51,999 nucleotides of DNA from Actinomyces sp. (lineage in GTDB: Bacteria > Actinomycetota > Actinomycetes > Actinomycetales > Actinomycetaceae). Positions within the stretch are counted from its first letter, which is position 1, and every line of letters begins with the position of its first letter. Both the position numbers and the translations under genes were made by a program. Where the stretch lies: positions 1 to 51,999 of the forward strand of contig JAHACW010000009.1 of NCBI GenBank assembly GCA_018375675.1. The letters are read 5' to 3'. A model generated the notes under the pieces. That model had not been told where the DNA came from. It made no database searches and worked only from the letters and a program-made list of their open reading frames with translations. This document shows positions 1 through 7,854 of the stretch, one piece after another.

Positions 1-2
1 TG

Positions 3-335
3 GGTTCCCTCCTGTTCGGCTACGACACCGGAGTCGGCGCCGGCGCATCCGCGACGGTGCTCGAATCCTCGCGCTGGTACGCCGCCAACCTGCGCATCGT
101 CGAGGCCATCGGTTCCCTCAAGCGCGTGCGCGTTGAAGGCAAGGACGACATCGCCGGCGAGCTCAACGAGATGCTCGAGGTCCAGCGCGCCGAGTCCAAG
201 CAGGAGAAATGGTCGCTCTCCCAGATCCTCACGGTCACCTGGGCCCGCAAGCTCCTGTCCATCGGCATCAACACGGCCATGTGCTACACGCCGAAGTTCC
301 TCAACGCCGCCAAACGGGGGGAATTGCACCATTAG
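3..335 (+). pseudogene. Sugar-porter MFS transporter remnant with internal deletions
   Basis: Open frame entering from the left edge and ending at a TAA/TAG-type stop near 335. It begins with the TM1 signature of sugar porters (LLFGYDTGV), then jumps to the cytoplasmic-loop signature ESSRWYAANLR (normally ESPRW, well after TM6), and continues with the charged loop and the start of TM7 (RKLLSIGI). There it jumps again to NTAMCYTPKFLNAA, which in intact porters follows a QQ-T-G motif. TM2-TM6 and the QQ motif are therefore missing, although the frame stays open. The last codons (KRGELHH) are contributed by the inverted-repeat element starting at 316. Family knowledge puts intact porters at about 450-500 residues, so this cannot be a working transporter. 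Whether the deletions are shared by relatives is unknown. Confidence 0.75.
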
Positions 336-392
336 AGGTGCGACACGCCGGCGACACGCCGATAGCGGGCTTCTAATGGTGCAAAACCCCCC
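316..392. repeat. 77-bp element with 21-bp terminal inverted repeats
   Basis: The left arm 316-336 (GGGGGGAATTGCACCATTAG plus A) and the right arm 372-392 are reverse complements except at two adjacent positions (AATT versus AAAA core). The 35-nt interior carries an 11-bp tandem duplication GCGACACGCCG (340-350, 351-361). It lies inside the truncated transporter remnant and supplies its stop codon. This geometry fits a miniature inverted-repeat element or a residual insertion-sequence end. A folded RNA terminator is possible, but the loop is long and there is no T tract. No target-site duplication is obvious. Confidence 0.6.
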
Positions 393-403
393 ATTGTGCC
401 TGG

Positions 404-532
404 GGGTGAAGGTGGCTGTGGTGCCGGTGGGCGGTGGCAGGGCCAGGTAGTACGAGCCGCCCGACTAGAGGGCGGCGCGAGGCCAGCTGGGTGAAGGTGG
501 CTGCGGTGCCGGTGGGCGGTGGCAGGGCCAGG
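404..532. repeat. 44-bp direct repeat, period 85 bp
   Basis: Two copies of a G-rich 44-bp sequence lie at 404-447 and 489-532. They differ only at one base (T419 versus C504). The 41-bp spacer contains a perfect hairpin at 456-476. The repeat is noncoding as far as can be seen and follows the 3' end of the GT4 gene on the minus strand, so it could be a duplicated 3'-flank generated by rearrangement. 533-640 holds no recognisable gene. Confidence 0.7.
456..476. terminator. Hairpin downstream of the minus-strand GT4 operon
   Basis: GCCGCCC (456-462), a 7-nt loop, and GGGCGGC (470-476) form a perfect 7-bp GC stem in the spacer of the direct repeat. It lies about 165 bp beyond the stop of the last gene of the phosphocholine operon. 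No T tract flanks it on either strand, so termination activity is uncertain. Confidence 0.35.
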
Positions 533-640
533 GCGGGCCTCGAGATCGAGCACTCCGAGCGGAGCTCGCGTGTGGCGATCTCGCGGGCGGGCCGCCGCCC
601 ACCGGCGCACAGAGCAGCCACGGACGACGATCGTCAACGC

Positions 641-1840
641 TTAGCGGGCCACGGCCTCGTCGATGACGGAGGCGACCTCGCGGGCAACCGACGCCCACGT
701 GAAATGCTCGCGCACGCGTGCGCCCACAGCCGCCGCGCAGGACGCGCGACGCACCGGGTCGGTGACGGCCTCTCGCAGGGCGGGGACGAGCGCATCCGTG
801 AGCTCGGCGGACGTGCGGCCGTCCACGATCCAGCCCAGCGCGGGGGAAGTGATGACCTCCTCGGTGCCGCCGCGAGGCGTCGCCACGATCGCGCAGTCGC
901 CCAGTGCCGCCTCGAGGATTGAGGTGGGCAGGCCCTCGGGGTACATGGACGGGTAGACGAACACGTCGGAGCGGCGGTACAGGCTCATAACGGCAGGGAA
1001 GTCGAGCTTGCCCAAGAATGACACCGCCGGATCTGACCCGTAGCGCTCGTGCAGCTCCTCCTCGATGGGGCCCGAGCCTGCGACGGCGAGACGCAAAGGA
1101 ACGTCCGGCAGTTCGGCGCGCAGGCGCGCGAAGGCCTCGAGGAGCGCGACGATGCCCTTCTCGGCGATGAGGCGGCCGGCGTAGGAGATGACGATTTCGG
1201 AGTCGGAACCGCCGCGCGGCCACTCGCGTTCGTAGCGGTCGTCCGCCACCGCCGTATCCTCCGGCGTCACCGCGTTGTACCAGACCCCCGAAGCCTCGAT
1301 CCCGAAGTGGCGCAGCCACTTGTTGCAGTTGCGCGACACCCCGTAGTAGGAGGTCACGTGCTTCTTGACGAAGTGGGTGAGGCCGTGCTCGTAGATGCCG
1401 CCGAAGAAGTCCAGCACCGGGTTACCGACGCTCATGTGCGCGGTACCGTGCTCGATGAGTGCGACGGGGCGGCCCAGGCGATGCGCGAGGCGTGCGCCGA
1501 GCAGGCTGGTGAGGTGGAAGCGCGTGTTGACGATGTAGAAGTCGGCGTTTTCGGCCTCGACCGCGGCCATTGTCTCCTTGAAGCGCTCGTCGCGCTTGAA
1601 GAAGGGGTAGCGCTGCTTGAAGAGGCCCTTGGTGGGCAGGCGGTAGATGCGCAGACCGTCCTTGTCTTCGAAACGAGGCAGGGACTCGTCGTGCAGGGAC
1701 GTGACGATGAACAGGTCGTAGCCGAGGGCGCGCAGCTGCTCGCTCAAGCGATCCTGGTAGCGCTCGATCCCGCCCAGGTAGGGCAGGAAGAACTCCATGA
1801 AGATGCCGACCTTGACGGGGGAGTGGGGGCGATCAGTCAT
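641..1840 (-). CDS. Glycosyltransferase family 4 protein (399 aa)
   Basis: GT-B glycosyltransferase transferring a sugar from an NDP donor to a lipid-linked or polymer acceptor at the inner membrane face. The N-terminal half starts with VGIFMEFFLPYLGGIERY, the acceptor-side glycine loop of GT4 enzymes. The C-terminal half has the phosphate-binding stretch YAGRLIAEKGI and the E-x7-E donor motif in YPEGLPTSILEA. The ATG at 1840 was chosen over an upstream extension because the extra 30 residues are low-complexity and overlap the flippase gene. With this start the genes overlap by 8 bp, which fits translational coupling. It is the last gene of the lic-type operon, so it probably adds the sugar that carries or follows the phosphocholine, but the donor sugar cannot be read from the sequence. 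Confidence 0.88.
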   Translation of the reverse strand: MTDRPHSPVKVGIFMEFFLPYLGGIERYQDRLSEQLRALGYDLFIVTSLHDESLPRFEDKDGLRIYRLPTKGLFKQRYPFFKRDERFKETMAAVEAENADFYIVNTRFHLTSLLGARLAHRLGRPVALIEHGTAHMSVGNPVLDFFGGIYEHGLTHFVKKHVTSYYGVSRNCNKWLRHFGIEASGVWYNAVTPEDTAVADDRYEREWPRGGSDSEIVISYAGRLIAEKGIVALLEAFARLRAELPDVPLRLAVAGSGPIEEELHERYGSDPAVSFLGKLDFPAVMSLYRRSDVFVYPSMYPEGLPTSILEAALGDCAIVATPRGGTEEVITSPALGWIVDGRTSAELTDALVPALREAVTDPVRRASCAAAVGARVREHFTWASVAREVASVIDEAVAR

Positions 1841-3188
1841 TGACGGGCTCCGTTTCGATGGTCGCGCGAGGGGCGGGGATGAGCATGAAGACGACGAAGA
1901 GGGTTGCGAGCAGCCCCATGGTGGCGGCATAAGCGAGTGAGGCGCCCATCATGGCGTGGGATTTCGTGAGCATCGGCGCGATCAGGTAGGCCGTCCCGCC
2001 GGCCAGCGCGTACGCGACAAGGACGGCCCGCAGGCGGCGCATCGTCGCCAGCGCGTAGTAGAGGATGACGGCGGCCGCGTTGAGGGCACCCGCCAAGACG
2101 AGCACCATCAGCTCGCCGACGTAGCCAGACACGTCCGTGCCGAACACGAGGGTCAGGAGGGGAGCGCCGATCACGTAGGTGACCGCAGCGACGACGACGA
2201 AGGCTCCCGCGGTCGTCACCAGGCCCTTGCGAATGATCGACAGGAACTCCCCGCGCTTGCCCTCCGCCCATCGCAGCGCCATGCGGGTGAGCAGGGGACG
2301 GAACACGAACAGTGACAGCATGTTGATTGCGACAGCAGGCATGTAGATGATCGCGAAGACACCCAGCTCCTCGTCACCGAGCACCGCGTGAATCGCGAAG
2401 CGCGGAGCGTTCGCCAGGTACTGGTTGAGGAACGCCGCGATGAACAGAGGCAGGCACTCCCACAGGATCCCGGTGATGCCTCGGACGTTGAATGAGGGCA
2501 GGAGTGAGAAAACGCCACGCGCGGGCAGCCCGTAGGCCACCACGAGCACCGCGCAGGTGACCACGAAGGTGATGATCGTGGACACGAGGAGGTCCTGGGT
2601 GAACCAGTAGAGCCCCGACCATAGGAACGTCGTCGTGAAAATGCGCGCGAAGCAGGCCTTGCCCGCGATGTCGAGGCGGCCCGAGCGTTGGAACTCCGAG
2701 TAATACACGTCCTCGAAGGCGTCGAAGATGCGCAGGAGCGCTATCGCCGCGATGACCGTGAAGGCGGGGTAGGGATCCGTCGTCGATGCGGTCCACGAGT
2801 GGCCGGCGATGAGACCCACCATGACCAGGCAGGTCAGTAGGCGCGTCGACAGGTACGTGCCGAAGTCGAAGCGGCGACGCACGTCCGTCACGTGGAAGGT
2901 GCGCACCTCGTACAGGCCCACCGTCTGGTACTGCTGGCCGATCGCCAGCGCGAGGGTGAACAGGCCGTATTGGGCGCGCGCAAAGGAATCTGTGGCGCCC
3001 GAGCGCATGATCGCCACGCCCATGATGACCACGGCGAGGCTCGACATGAGGGAGGCGGCCGTGTTCCACAGGTAGTCACGCCCCAGCTGGCCGCGCGACT
3101 CGAGGGCCTCCTCCGTGGCCTCAACCTGCGCGTCGCCGACGGCCTGTGCGTCAGGAAGGGACGAGGCCGTGGTGTCCTTCTCGCTCAC
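1833..3188 (-). CDS. Oligosaccharide flippase, Wzx/TacF-like (451 aa)
   Basis: Polytopic membrane protein of the polysaccharide-exporter part of the MOP superfamily. After a charged cytoplasmic N-terminus of about 40 residues there are 12-14 hydrophobic segments, beginning with a stretch containing MSSLAVVIMGVAIMRSG, and a middle loop with FRPLLTRMALRWAEGKRGEF. The length (451) is typical of the family. The GTG start overlaps the upstream licD stop as GTGA. In Streptococcus pneumoniae the flippase TacF sits with licD1 and licD2 and exports choline-decorated teichoic acid chains. The same gene order here suggests this flippase handles the phosphocholine-bearing glycan. Substrate specificity is inferred from context only. 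Confidence 0.85.
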   Translation of the reverse strand: MSEKDTTASSLPDAQAVGDAQVEATEEALESRGQLGRDYLWNTAASLMSSLAVVIMGVAIMRSGATDSFARAQYGLFTLALAIGQQYQTVGLYEVRTFHVTDVRRRFDFGTYLSTRLLTCLVMVGLIAGHSWTASTTDPYPAFTVIAAIALLRIFDAFEDVYYSEFQRSGRLDIAGKACFARIFTTTFLWSGLYWFTQDLLVSTIITFVVTCAVLVVAYGLPARGVFSLLPSFNVRGITGILWECLPLFIAAFLNQYLANAPRFAIHAVLGDEELGVFAIIYMPAVAINMLSLFVFRPLLTRMALRWAEGKRGEFLSIIRKGLVTTAGAFVVVAAVTYVIGAPLLTLVFGTDVSGYVGELMVLVLAGALNAAAVILYYALATMRRLRAVLVAYALAGGTAYLIAPMLTKSHAMMGASLAYAATMGLLATLFVVFMLIPAPRATIETEPVND

Positions 3189-4084
3189 GCGCCGGCCTCC
3201 TCGGAGGCCTCGGGCCCCGGATCGTTCGGCCCGAAAACGATGTGGAAGGGCTCATGGGTGATGCGATCCTGAGGATCCGGAATGCGCATGTAGTCGCCGT
3301 AGCCGCGCGTGAGAACCACGTCGTAGGCGGCGGGAATGCGCACCGTGATGTCCTCGAAACGAACGGAGCGAGCCGGGAAGAGCTCAGCCTCGGAGGCGCT
3401 CCAGCGACGCGGATCGCGCGTCGAAAAATCGCCGAACAGGATTGAGCCGTCGGCCGCCTTCTGGGGATTCTCGCGGCCCTTGAGGGCGGCGCGCAGCCAG
3501 CGCCGGTACAGCGAGGCCTCGTTGACGCGCAGCGCCCGCATACCCCAGTGGGCGCAGGCCATCGCCGCTGAGGCCAGCTGGCGCGCGGGCGTGGGCAGGC
3601 CCGTCGGCGGGTTGGGGATGGAACGCAGGAACATGAGGCGCGCCCAGAGCCACGTGCCGCGTGACTGTGCGCGGAAGCGGCCGGGATCGTCCGCGATCTC
3701 ATCCAGGACGAACAGGTCCACGCCGATCGGCATGCGGAACGAGCGGTCCTTCGCGACCTTCGAGACGAACTCCGAGCCCTTCAAGCCCAGCACGCCGAAG
3801 CTGATCGGGTAGTCCGGGTGAGTGGCGGGGGAGGCGATGAAGAACTCGTCCCCGAGGAGAGCGGGGGCCTCGGCGATGAAACGCTCATAATCCTCCCGCG
3901 GCATGCACACGTCCCCGTCGTCGTCCCACGGGATGAAGCCCTGGTGGCGCACCGCCCCGATCGCCGTGCCGCCGTAGGCGACGTAGCGCAGCTCGAGGAG
4001 GGCGCACACGCGGTCGATCTCGGCAAGGCAGCGCTTGGTGACGCGCTGAATGGCTGCCAGGGTTGCGGGGTCTGCGGCGCTCAT
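3185..4084 (-). CDS. licD: LicD-family phosphotransferase, first copy (299 aa)
   Basis: LicD enzymes transfer phosphocholine from CDP-choline to sugar residues of surface glycans. The diagnostic nucleotidyltransferase-fold block lies at residues 36-70: YGGTAIGAVRHQGFIPWDDD followed by a G-D-V-C-M-P-R-E-D-Y-E-R-F run. The metal-binding acidic cluster is WDDDGD, where relatives usually have DDDID. The ATG at 4084 has GGAGAG upstream, and the gene starts 21 bp after the second licD. Its stop overlaps the flippase start. The two LicD proteins here are clearly paralogous but diverged, as in pneumococcus where LicD1 and LicD2 modify two positions. Other phosphosugar transfers by LicD relatives are known, so choline as substrate rests on the neighbouring licCA and licB genes. 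Confidence 0.88.
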   Translation of the reverse strand: MSAADPATLAAIQRVTKRCLAEIDRVCALLELRYVAYGGTAIGAVRHQGFIPWDDDGDVCMPREDYERFIAEAPALLGDEFFIASPATHPDYPISFGVLGLKGSEFVSKVAKDRSFRMPIGVDLFVLDEIADDPGRFRAQSRGTWLWARLMFLRSIPNPPTGLPTPARQLASAAMACAHWGMRALRVNEASLYRRWLRAALKGRENPQKAADGSILFGDFSTRDPRRWSASEAELFPARSVRFEDITVRIPAAYDVVLTRGYGDYMRIPDPQDRITHEPFHIVFGPNDPGPEASEEAGA

Positions 4085-4105
4085 GTCTCTCCGATCGTCA
4101 GGGGT

Positions 4106-4963
4106 CTACAGGGAGTCGGCGTAGGGGCCGAAGTCGATGACCGCGGCCTCGTGGTTGTAGCGCTTCTCCGGGGGAGGCAGCTGCATGTAGTCGCCGTATC
4201 CGCGGCGCAGCAGCGCGTCGTACTCGTTTTGGATCATGACCGTGATGTCTTCGAAGGGAACGTCGCGGGTGGGGAAAAACTCCTCCTCGCGCACGATCCA
4301 GTTCTGCGGGTCGCGCATCGTGAAGTCGGCGTACACGCCCGTGCCTGTACCCTCGTAGCGGCGAACAGCGCGCTCCCAGCGGGCCTGCAGGCTCGCCGGC
4401 GTCGCGCGCACGGCCTTCAGGCCCAGGTGCGCGAGCGTCGTCGCCGAGAAGATCAGCGCCTTCTTCCACGCGGGCGTGTTGATCAGGTGGGGACGGGCCG
4501 TTCCCTGGAGGAACAACAGGCGACCCCACAGCCACGACTGGCGCGACATTTCCTGGAAGGCCTTCTCGTCGGCCGGAATCTCATCCAGGGGGAGGATATC
4601 CAGGAAGAAAGGCATGCGGTACGTCGCGTTCTTGTCTGCCTCCGGGATCAGCAGCGTCCCGGGCATGACCATCTTCGTGAACATGAAGCAGAAATCGTCG
4701 CGCGTGCGCGTGTTATCCAGGCGGAAACGCTCATCCAGCAGGGCCGGGGCCTCAGCCAGGAAACGCTCATAATCCGCGCGCGTCATCATCACGTCGATGT
4801 CGTCATCCCACGGAATAAAACCGCCGTGGCGGATCGCGCCGATCGCCGTGCCGCCGTAGATCGCGTAGGACACCCCGATGTGTCGGCACACCCGGTCCAG
4901 CTCGGCCAGGATCAGCGTCAGGAGCTTTTGGACCTTGCGCAGGTCGGTCTCGGGTGTCGTCAT
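4106..4963 (-). CDS. licD: LicD-family phosphotransferase, second copy (285 aa)
   Basis: Same family and role as its downstream neighbour. Residues 36-68 hold the signature YGGTAIGAIRHGGFIPWDDD plus I-D-V-M-M-T-R-A-D-Y-E-R-F, with the canonical DDDID acidic cluster. The C-terminus carries the conserved EEEFFPTRDVPFEDITV stretch and RRGYGDYMQLPP that closes LicD domains. The ATG at 4963 was chosen because GGAGGA sits 4 nt upstream; the frame is open further but lacks another ribosome site. The gene is separated from licB by 56 bp containing a strong palindrome, the only sizeable gap in the operon. Confidence 0.88.
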   Translation of the reverse strand: MTTPETDLRKVQKLLTLILAELDRVCRHIGVSYAIYGGTAIGAIRHGGFIPWDDDIDVMMTRADYERFLAEAPALLDERFRLDNTRTRDDFCFMFTKMVMPGTLLIPEADKNATYRMPFFLDILPLDEIPADEKAFQEMSRQSWLWGRLLFLQGTARPHLINTPAWKKALIFSATTLAHLGLKAVRATPASLQARWERAVRRYEGTGTGVYADFTMRDPQNWIVREEEFFPTRDVPFEDITVMIQNEYDALLRRGYGDYMQLPPPEKRYNHEAAVIDFGPYADSL

Positions 4964-4984
4964 CAGTCCTCCGAATATGACAAA

Positions 4985-5012
4985 GCGGGTGAGCGCACGT
5001 GCGCCCACCCGC
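4985..5012 (-). promoter_or_regulatory. Intra-operon palindrome between licB and licD
   Basis: A 28-bp palindrome whose arms are GCGGGTGAGCGCAC and GTGCGCCCACCCGC, with a single mismatched pair, fills the licB-licD gap. Read on the minus strand it folds into a very stable hairpin followed by TTTGTCATATT. It could be an attenuator/partial terminator or RNA processing barrier that lowers expression of the licD-flippase-GT4 part relative to licCA-licB. A dimeric regulator site is an alternative. Confidence 0.55.
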
Positions 5013-5019
5013 CATTGTC

Positions 5020-5994
5020 TCACGCCTGGGAGCTCGTGACCTTCTCCGTTCGCTTGGGAAGCAGGTCACCCCAGTTGGAGGTGGCCGCCAGGACCGTGCC
5101 CACGAGGATCACGACGCAGCACGCCACCTGGGTGGCCGTGGGCACCGTGCCCTGTAGGACGAGAGCGAAGATGATCGCCCACGCCGAGTAGGAGATGTTC
5201 AGGGCCATGCCGCGCGATGCTCCGATCGCCGACAAAGCCTTGTAGTAGAAGAGGTACGAGGCCGTGCCCGCCAGGCCGGCCAGGGCCACCACGCCCGCGG
5301 ACAGGTGGGCCAGCGAGTGGAGCGTGAAGCCAAAGACGCCGGCGATGGGGGCCACGACGAACAGGTACACGGCCGCCGAGGTCGTCTCGCGGATCTGGAG
5401 GGCCACCTCGTTATCCACGGCCTCGTCGCGCATGCCCCACGTAAGGATAACGGCCTCGGATCCCCAGCCGATCACGCAGGCCAGCGCGCCGACCACGCCG
5501 AGGATCGCGTTGCCACCCTCGATCGGCTCCGAGGTCGCCGACCAGCCGGTCGCGACGATCGCGCCAAGCGCGACCAGGAGGGCCACGATCTGGCGGGGGG
5601 CCATCCGCTCCTTCAAGAGAATGAAGGCCAGCAGGGTGCCCAGCGCCGGGTAGAACGTCGAAATAATCGCGGTGAGGCCGGGGCCGATGTTGTCGATCGC
5701 GATCAGGTAGCCGCTCATGCCGATTGGGCCGCCCAGGAGCGCCGCCACGATCACCGACTTACCCGGGCGGGTGCGCAGCGCCTTCACGGTGTCCGTTAGG
5801 CGACCGCGCACACCCATGTAGACCAGCAGGATCAGCGCGCACGCGACGTCGTGCAGGACAGCCCCGGCGAGCGCTGACTGACCAAAGTCGAGGAACGGTG
5901 TCATGGCCAGCGCAATCGCCAGCACGACCGTGTCGAGGCCCCACAGGGCACCCGAGAAGAAGCCGTAGCGCTTGCCTCCGTGCTGAGTTTTCAT
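5020..5994 (-). CDS. licB: DMT-superfamily permease, LicB-like choline importer (324 aa)
   Basis: Drug/metabolite transporter with two EamA repeats and about ten membrane helices. The first repeat ends with the typical helix LTAIISTFYPALGTLLAFIL followed by KERM, and the second contains ALSAIGASRGMALNISYSAW. The family pumps small metabolites; LicB of Haemophilus and pneumococcus belongs to it and takes up choline. Here the start overlaps the stop of the HTH-LicC-LicA gene (ATGA), so both should be made together. Choline uptake is inferred from that coupling: the sequence itself shows only DMT membership. No choline synthesis gene is visible in the window, so supply from outside would make sense. 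Confidence 0.85.
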   Translation of the reverse strand: MKTQHGGKRYGFFSGALWGLDTVVLAIALAMTPFLDFGQSALAGAVLHDVACALILLVYMGVRGRLTDTVKALRTRPGKSVIVAALLGGPIGMSGYLIAIDNIGPGLTAIISTFYPALGTLLAFILLKERMAPRQIVALLVALGAIVATGWSATSEPIEGGNAILGVVGALACVIGWGSEAVILTWGMRDEAVDNEVALQIRETTSAAVYLFVVAPIAGVFGFTLHSLAHLSAGVVALAGLAGTASYLFYYKALSAIGASRGMALNISYSAWAIIFALVLQGTVPTATQVACCVVILVGTVLAATSNWGDLLPKRTEKVTSSQA

Positions 5995-7820
5995 GCCAGT
6001 TCACCTTCCGTCGAGATCTGAGTGCTTGAGGCTGCCTCGTAGGCTGCGAGCAGGGAATCGAGCGTGCGTGTCGCGTGCGAATAGTAGGTGTAGAGCCATT
6101 CGCCCACGTCGTCGCCCTCGGCCTCCTTCACGAGGGCCCACACGTACCAGCACCAGCCGGCGAAGACCTCGTAGGCGAAGAAGTGGCGCTCCTCGGCCTC
6201 GCTGGGCGCGTGACCCAGGTAGTACTCGAGGGCGGCGGCCGCGCGCTCGCGGGTCATCTCCGGTGTGCACACGACCATCGTGCCGAAGTCGGCGGCCATG
6301 TCCGACATGCCCGCGTACTCCCAGTCGATGAGGCTGATCTTTCCGTCCTTGTCCACCAGGAAGTTCGGCGGGAAGAAGTCGTTGTGCGAGGGGACTTTAT
6401 CGAAGCCGTCCGTGTCCGCGAAGGTCTTCAGCCGCAGGACCTTGTCGCGCAGCTCAAAGTATCCGGGCACGTCGATGGGGCCAAAGGCCTTGAGGAGGCC
6501 CTCGTAGCGCAAGCCCTCGGTGACAAAGTCGAAGGAGCGGTCCAGGATTCGACCGGAGGTGTGCAGCGCGCGGTCCATCTCCATGGCCGCCTTGAGCTCC
6601 TCGGGGCGGGTGACGTCCAGGTTGCGCACGTCGCGCACGAAGCGCGAGATCTTCCAGCCCGCCTCGGGGTCACCCGTGAGGAAGGTGTCGTCGATGCCGA
6701 GCTCGGCGGCCAGGCGCAGGCCGGCGAACTCCGCGCTGCGGTCCACGATCTTCTCCGTGCCGATGCCGGGGTGGCGGTAGACGTACTCGTCGTCTCCGAC
6801 TGCGAAGTGGCACGACAGGTTCGTGATGCCCTGCTTGAGGGGGTAGAAGTCGCGGATGTCGGCCTTTGTGCAGCCCAGTGTGTCGACGATGTGGTCGAAT
6901 ACCTCGGAGTCCACGTTCTCCATGAACAGGGGGTCGAAGCTGCGCAGCTCGTCGACCGAGTCGAACTCGTGGATGACGCCGTCAGGGTAGCGCCGGATCA
7001 CCATGTCGAAGGACTTGATGTGATCCAGGTAGATGGACTCCCACAGCTTCGACACCGTCTCGGGCAGGTGGTAGACCTGCTCGAGGATCTCGCGGAACTT
7101 CGCGGAAAAGACGCGGTCAAAGTAGACGTGACCGAGCATGACCCACGCGTCCTTGCCGCCCACGGTCGCGCCCGTGATGCGGTCGCCCGGACCCGTCTTG
7201 ATGCACCACTCGTCGGTGGGACCCTCAACGTAGTTCGCCGAGTAGTAGGCCTTGTAGACGTAGGGCTCGAAGGGGTTGGTCGTGAAGTAGTCGTCCGAAG
7301 AGCACACGTAGGTGTTGTCGAGGCGGTCCTTGACGAGCCACAGGGACCCGTTGTTGTTACGCGTGGAGTACTCGCGGTTGACGACAATGTCGACGCCGTA
7401 CTTGTCGGCCAGGTAGAAGAAGTATTCCTTCTTGTAGCCCACGACCAGCGCGATGTTCGTGATGCCGGCTTCGTGGAGCTGGCGGATCTGACGCTCGACG
7501 AGGATCTCGCCGCGCACCTTGAGCGTGCCCTTGGGGCGTTCGTAGCTGATGGGGGCGAAGCGCGAGGACAGGCCCGCGGCCATGATGACGGCGCCCGTGA
7601 CGCGGTAGGGCTCGAGGGCTTCGCGGCCCGCGGCGGTGATCGCGCGCTCGTCGATGTAGCCGGTGGCCTCGCACTCGCGGGTGGCGGTGTTGACGCGTCC
7701 CAGGCTCATGCCGGTGGCCTCCGACAGCGCCCGCTGCGTGAGGGGCGCGTCGGCCTTGGCCAGTGCGTTCAGGATGTTGAATTGGGGCTCGCTGAGCGTG
7801 CCGACGTTGGTCGTGGGCAT
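5991..7820 (-). CDS. HTH-LicC-LicA fusion: phosphocholine cytidylyltransferase/choline kinase (609 aa)
   Basis: Three modules are visible. Residues 8-70 form a winged-helix of MarR-like type (LTQRALSEATGMSLGRVNTA). Residues 75-300 are a sugar-nucleotidyltransferase-fold domain with the activation loop VIMAAGLSSRF, lysine in RPKGTLKVRGE and the acidic metal site SSDDYF (174-179), as in LicC, which makes CDP-choline. Residues 325-600 are a choline kinase/aminoglycoside-phosphotransferase fold: KQGITNLSCHF, the Brenner motif HNDFFPPNF (479-487) and the metal-binding IDWEYAG (498-504), as in LicA. In classical lic loci licA and licC are separate, so one chain would phosphorylate choline and activate it. 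The ATG at 7820 has AAGGTGA upstream. HTH-NTP-transferase-kinase fusions exist in the wider family. The precise substrate is inferred from the licB/licD context. Confidence 0.9.
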   Translation of the reverse strand: MPTTNVGTLSEPQFNILNALAKADAPLTQRALSEATGMSLGRVNTATRECEATGYIDERAITAAGREALEPYRVTGAVIMAAGLSSRFAPISYERPKGTLKVRGEILVERQIRQLHEAGITNIALVVGYKKEYFFYLADKYGVDIVVNREYSTRNNNGSLWLVKDRLDNTYVCSSDDYFTTNPFEPYVYKAYYSANYVEGPTDEWCIKTGPGDRITGATVGGKDAWVMLGHVYFDRVFSAKFREILEQVYHLPETVSKLWESIYLDHIKSFDMVIRRYPDGVIHEFDSVDELRSFDPLFMENVDSEVFDHIVDTLGCTKADIRDFYPLKQGITNLSCHFAVGDDEYVYRHPGIGTEKIVDRSAEFAGLRLAAELGIDDTFLTGDPEAGWKISRFVRDVRNLDVTRPEELKAAMEMDRALHTSGRILDRSFDFVTEGLRYEGLLKAFGPIDVPGYFELRDKVLRLKTFADTDGFDKVPSHNDFFPPNFLVDKDGKISLIDWEYAGMSDMAADFGTMVVCTPEMTRERAAAALEYYLGHAPSEAEERHFFAYEVFAGWCWYVWALVKEAEGDDVGEWLYTYYSHATRTLDSLLAAYEAASSTQISTEGELA

Positions 7821-7854
7821 GCGATCACCTTTCGTTCATGGAAGCCACTTGGGC

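Noticed and set aside
7750..7820. Looked for tetranucleotide repeats at the licCA start, as in phase-variable Haemophilus licA
   Set aside because: No simple-sequence repeat is present at the 5' end of the gene or in its leader.
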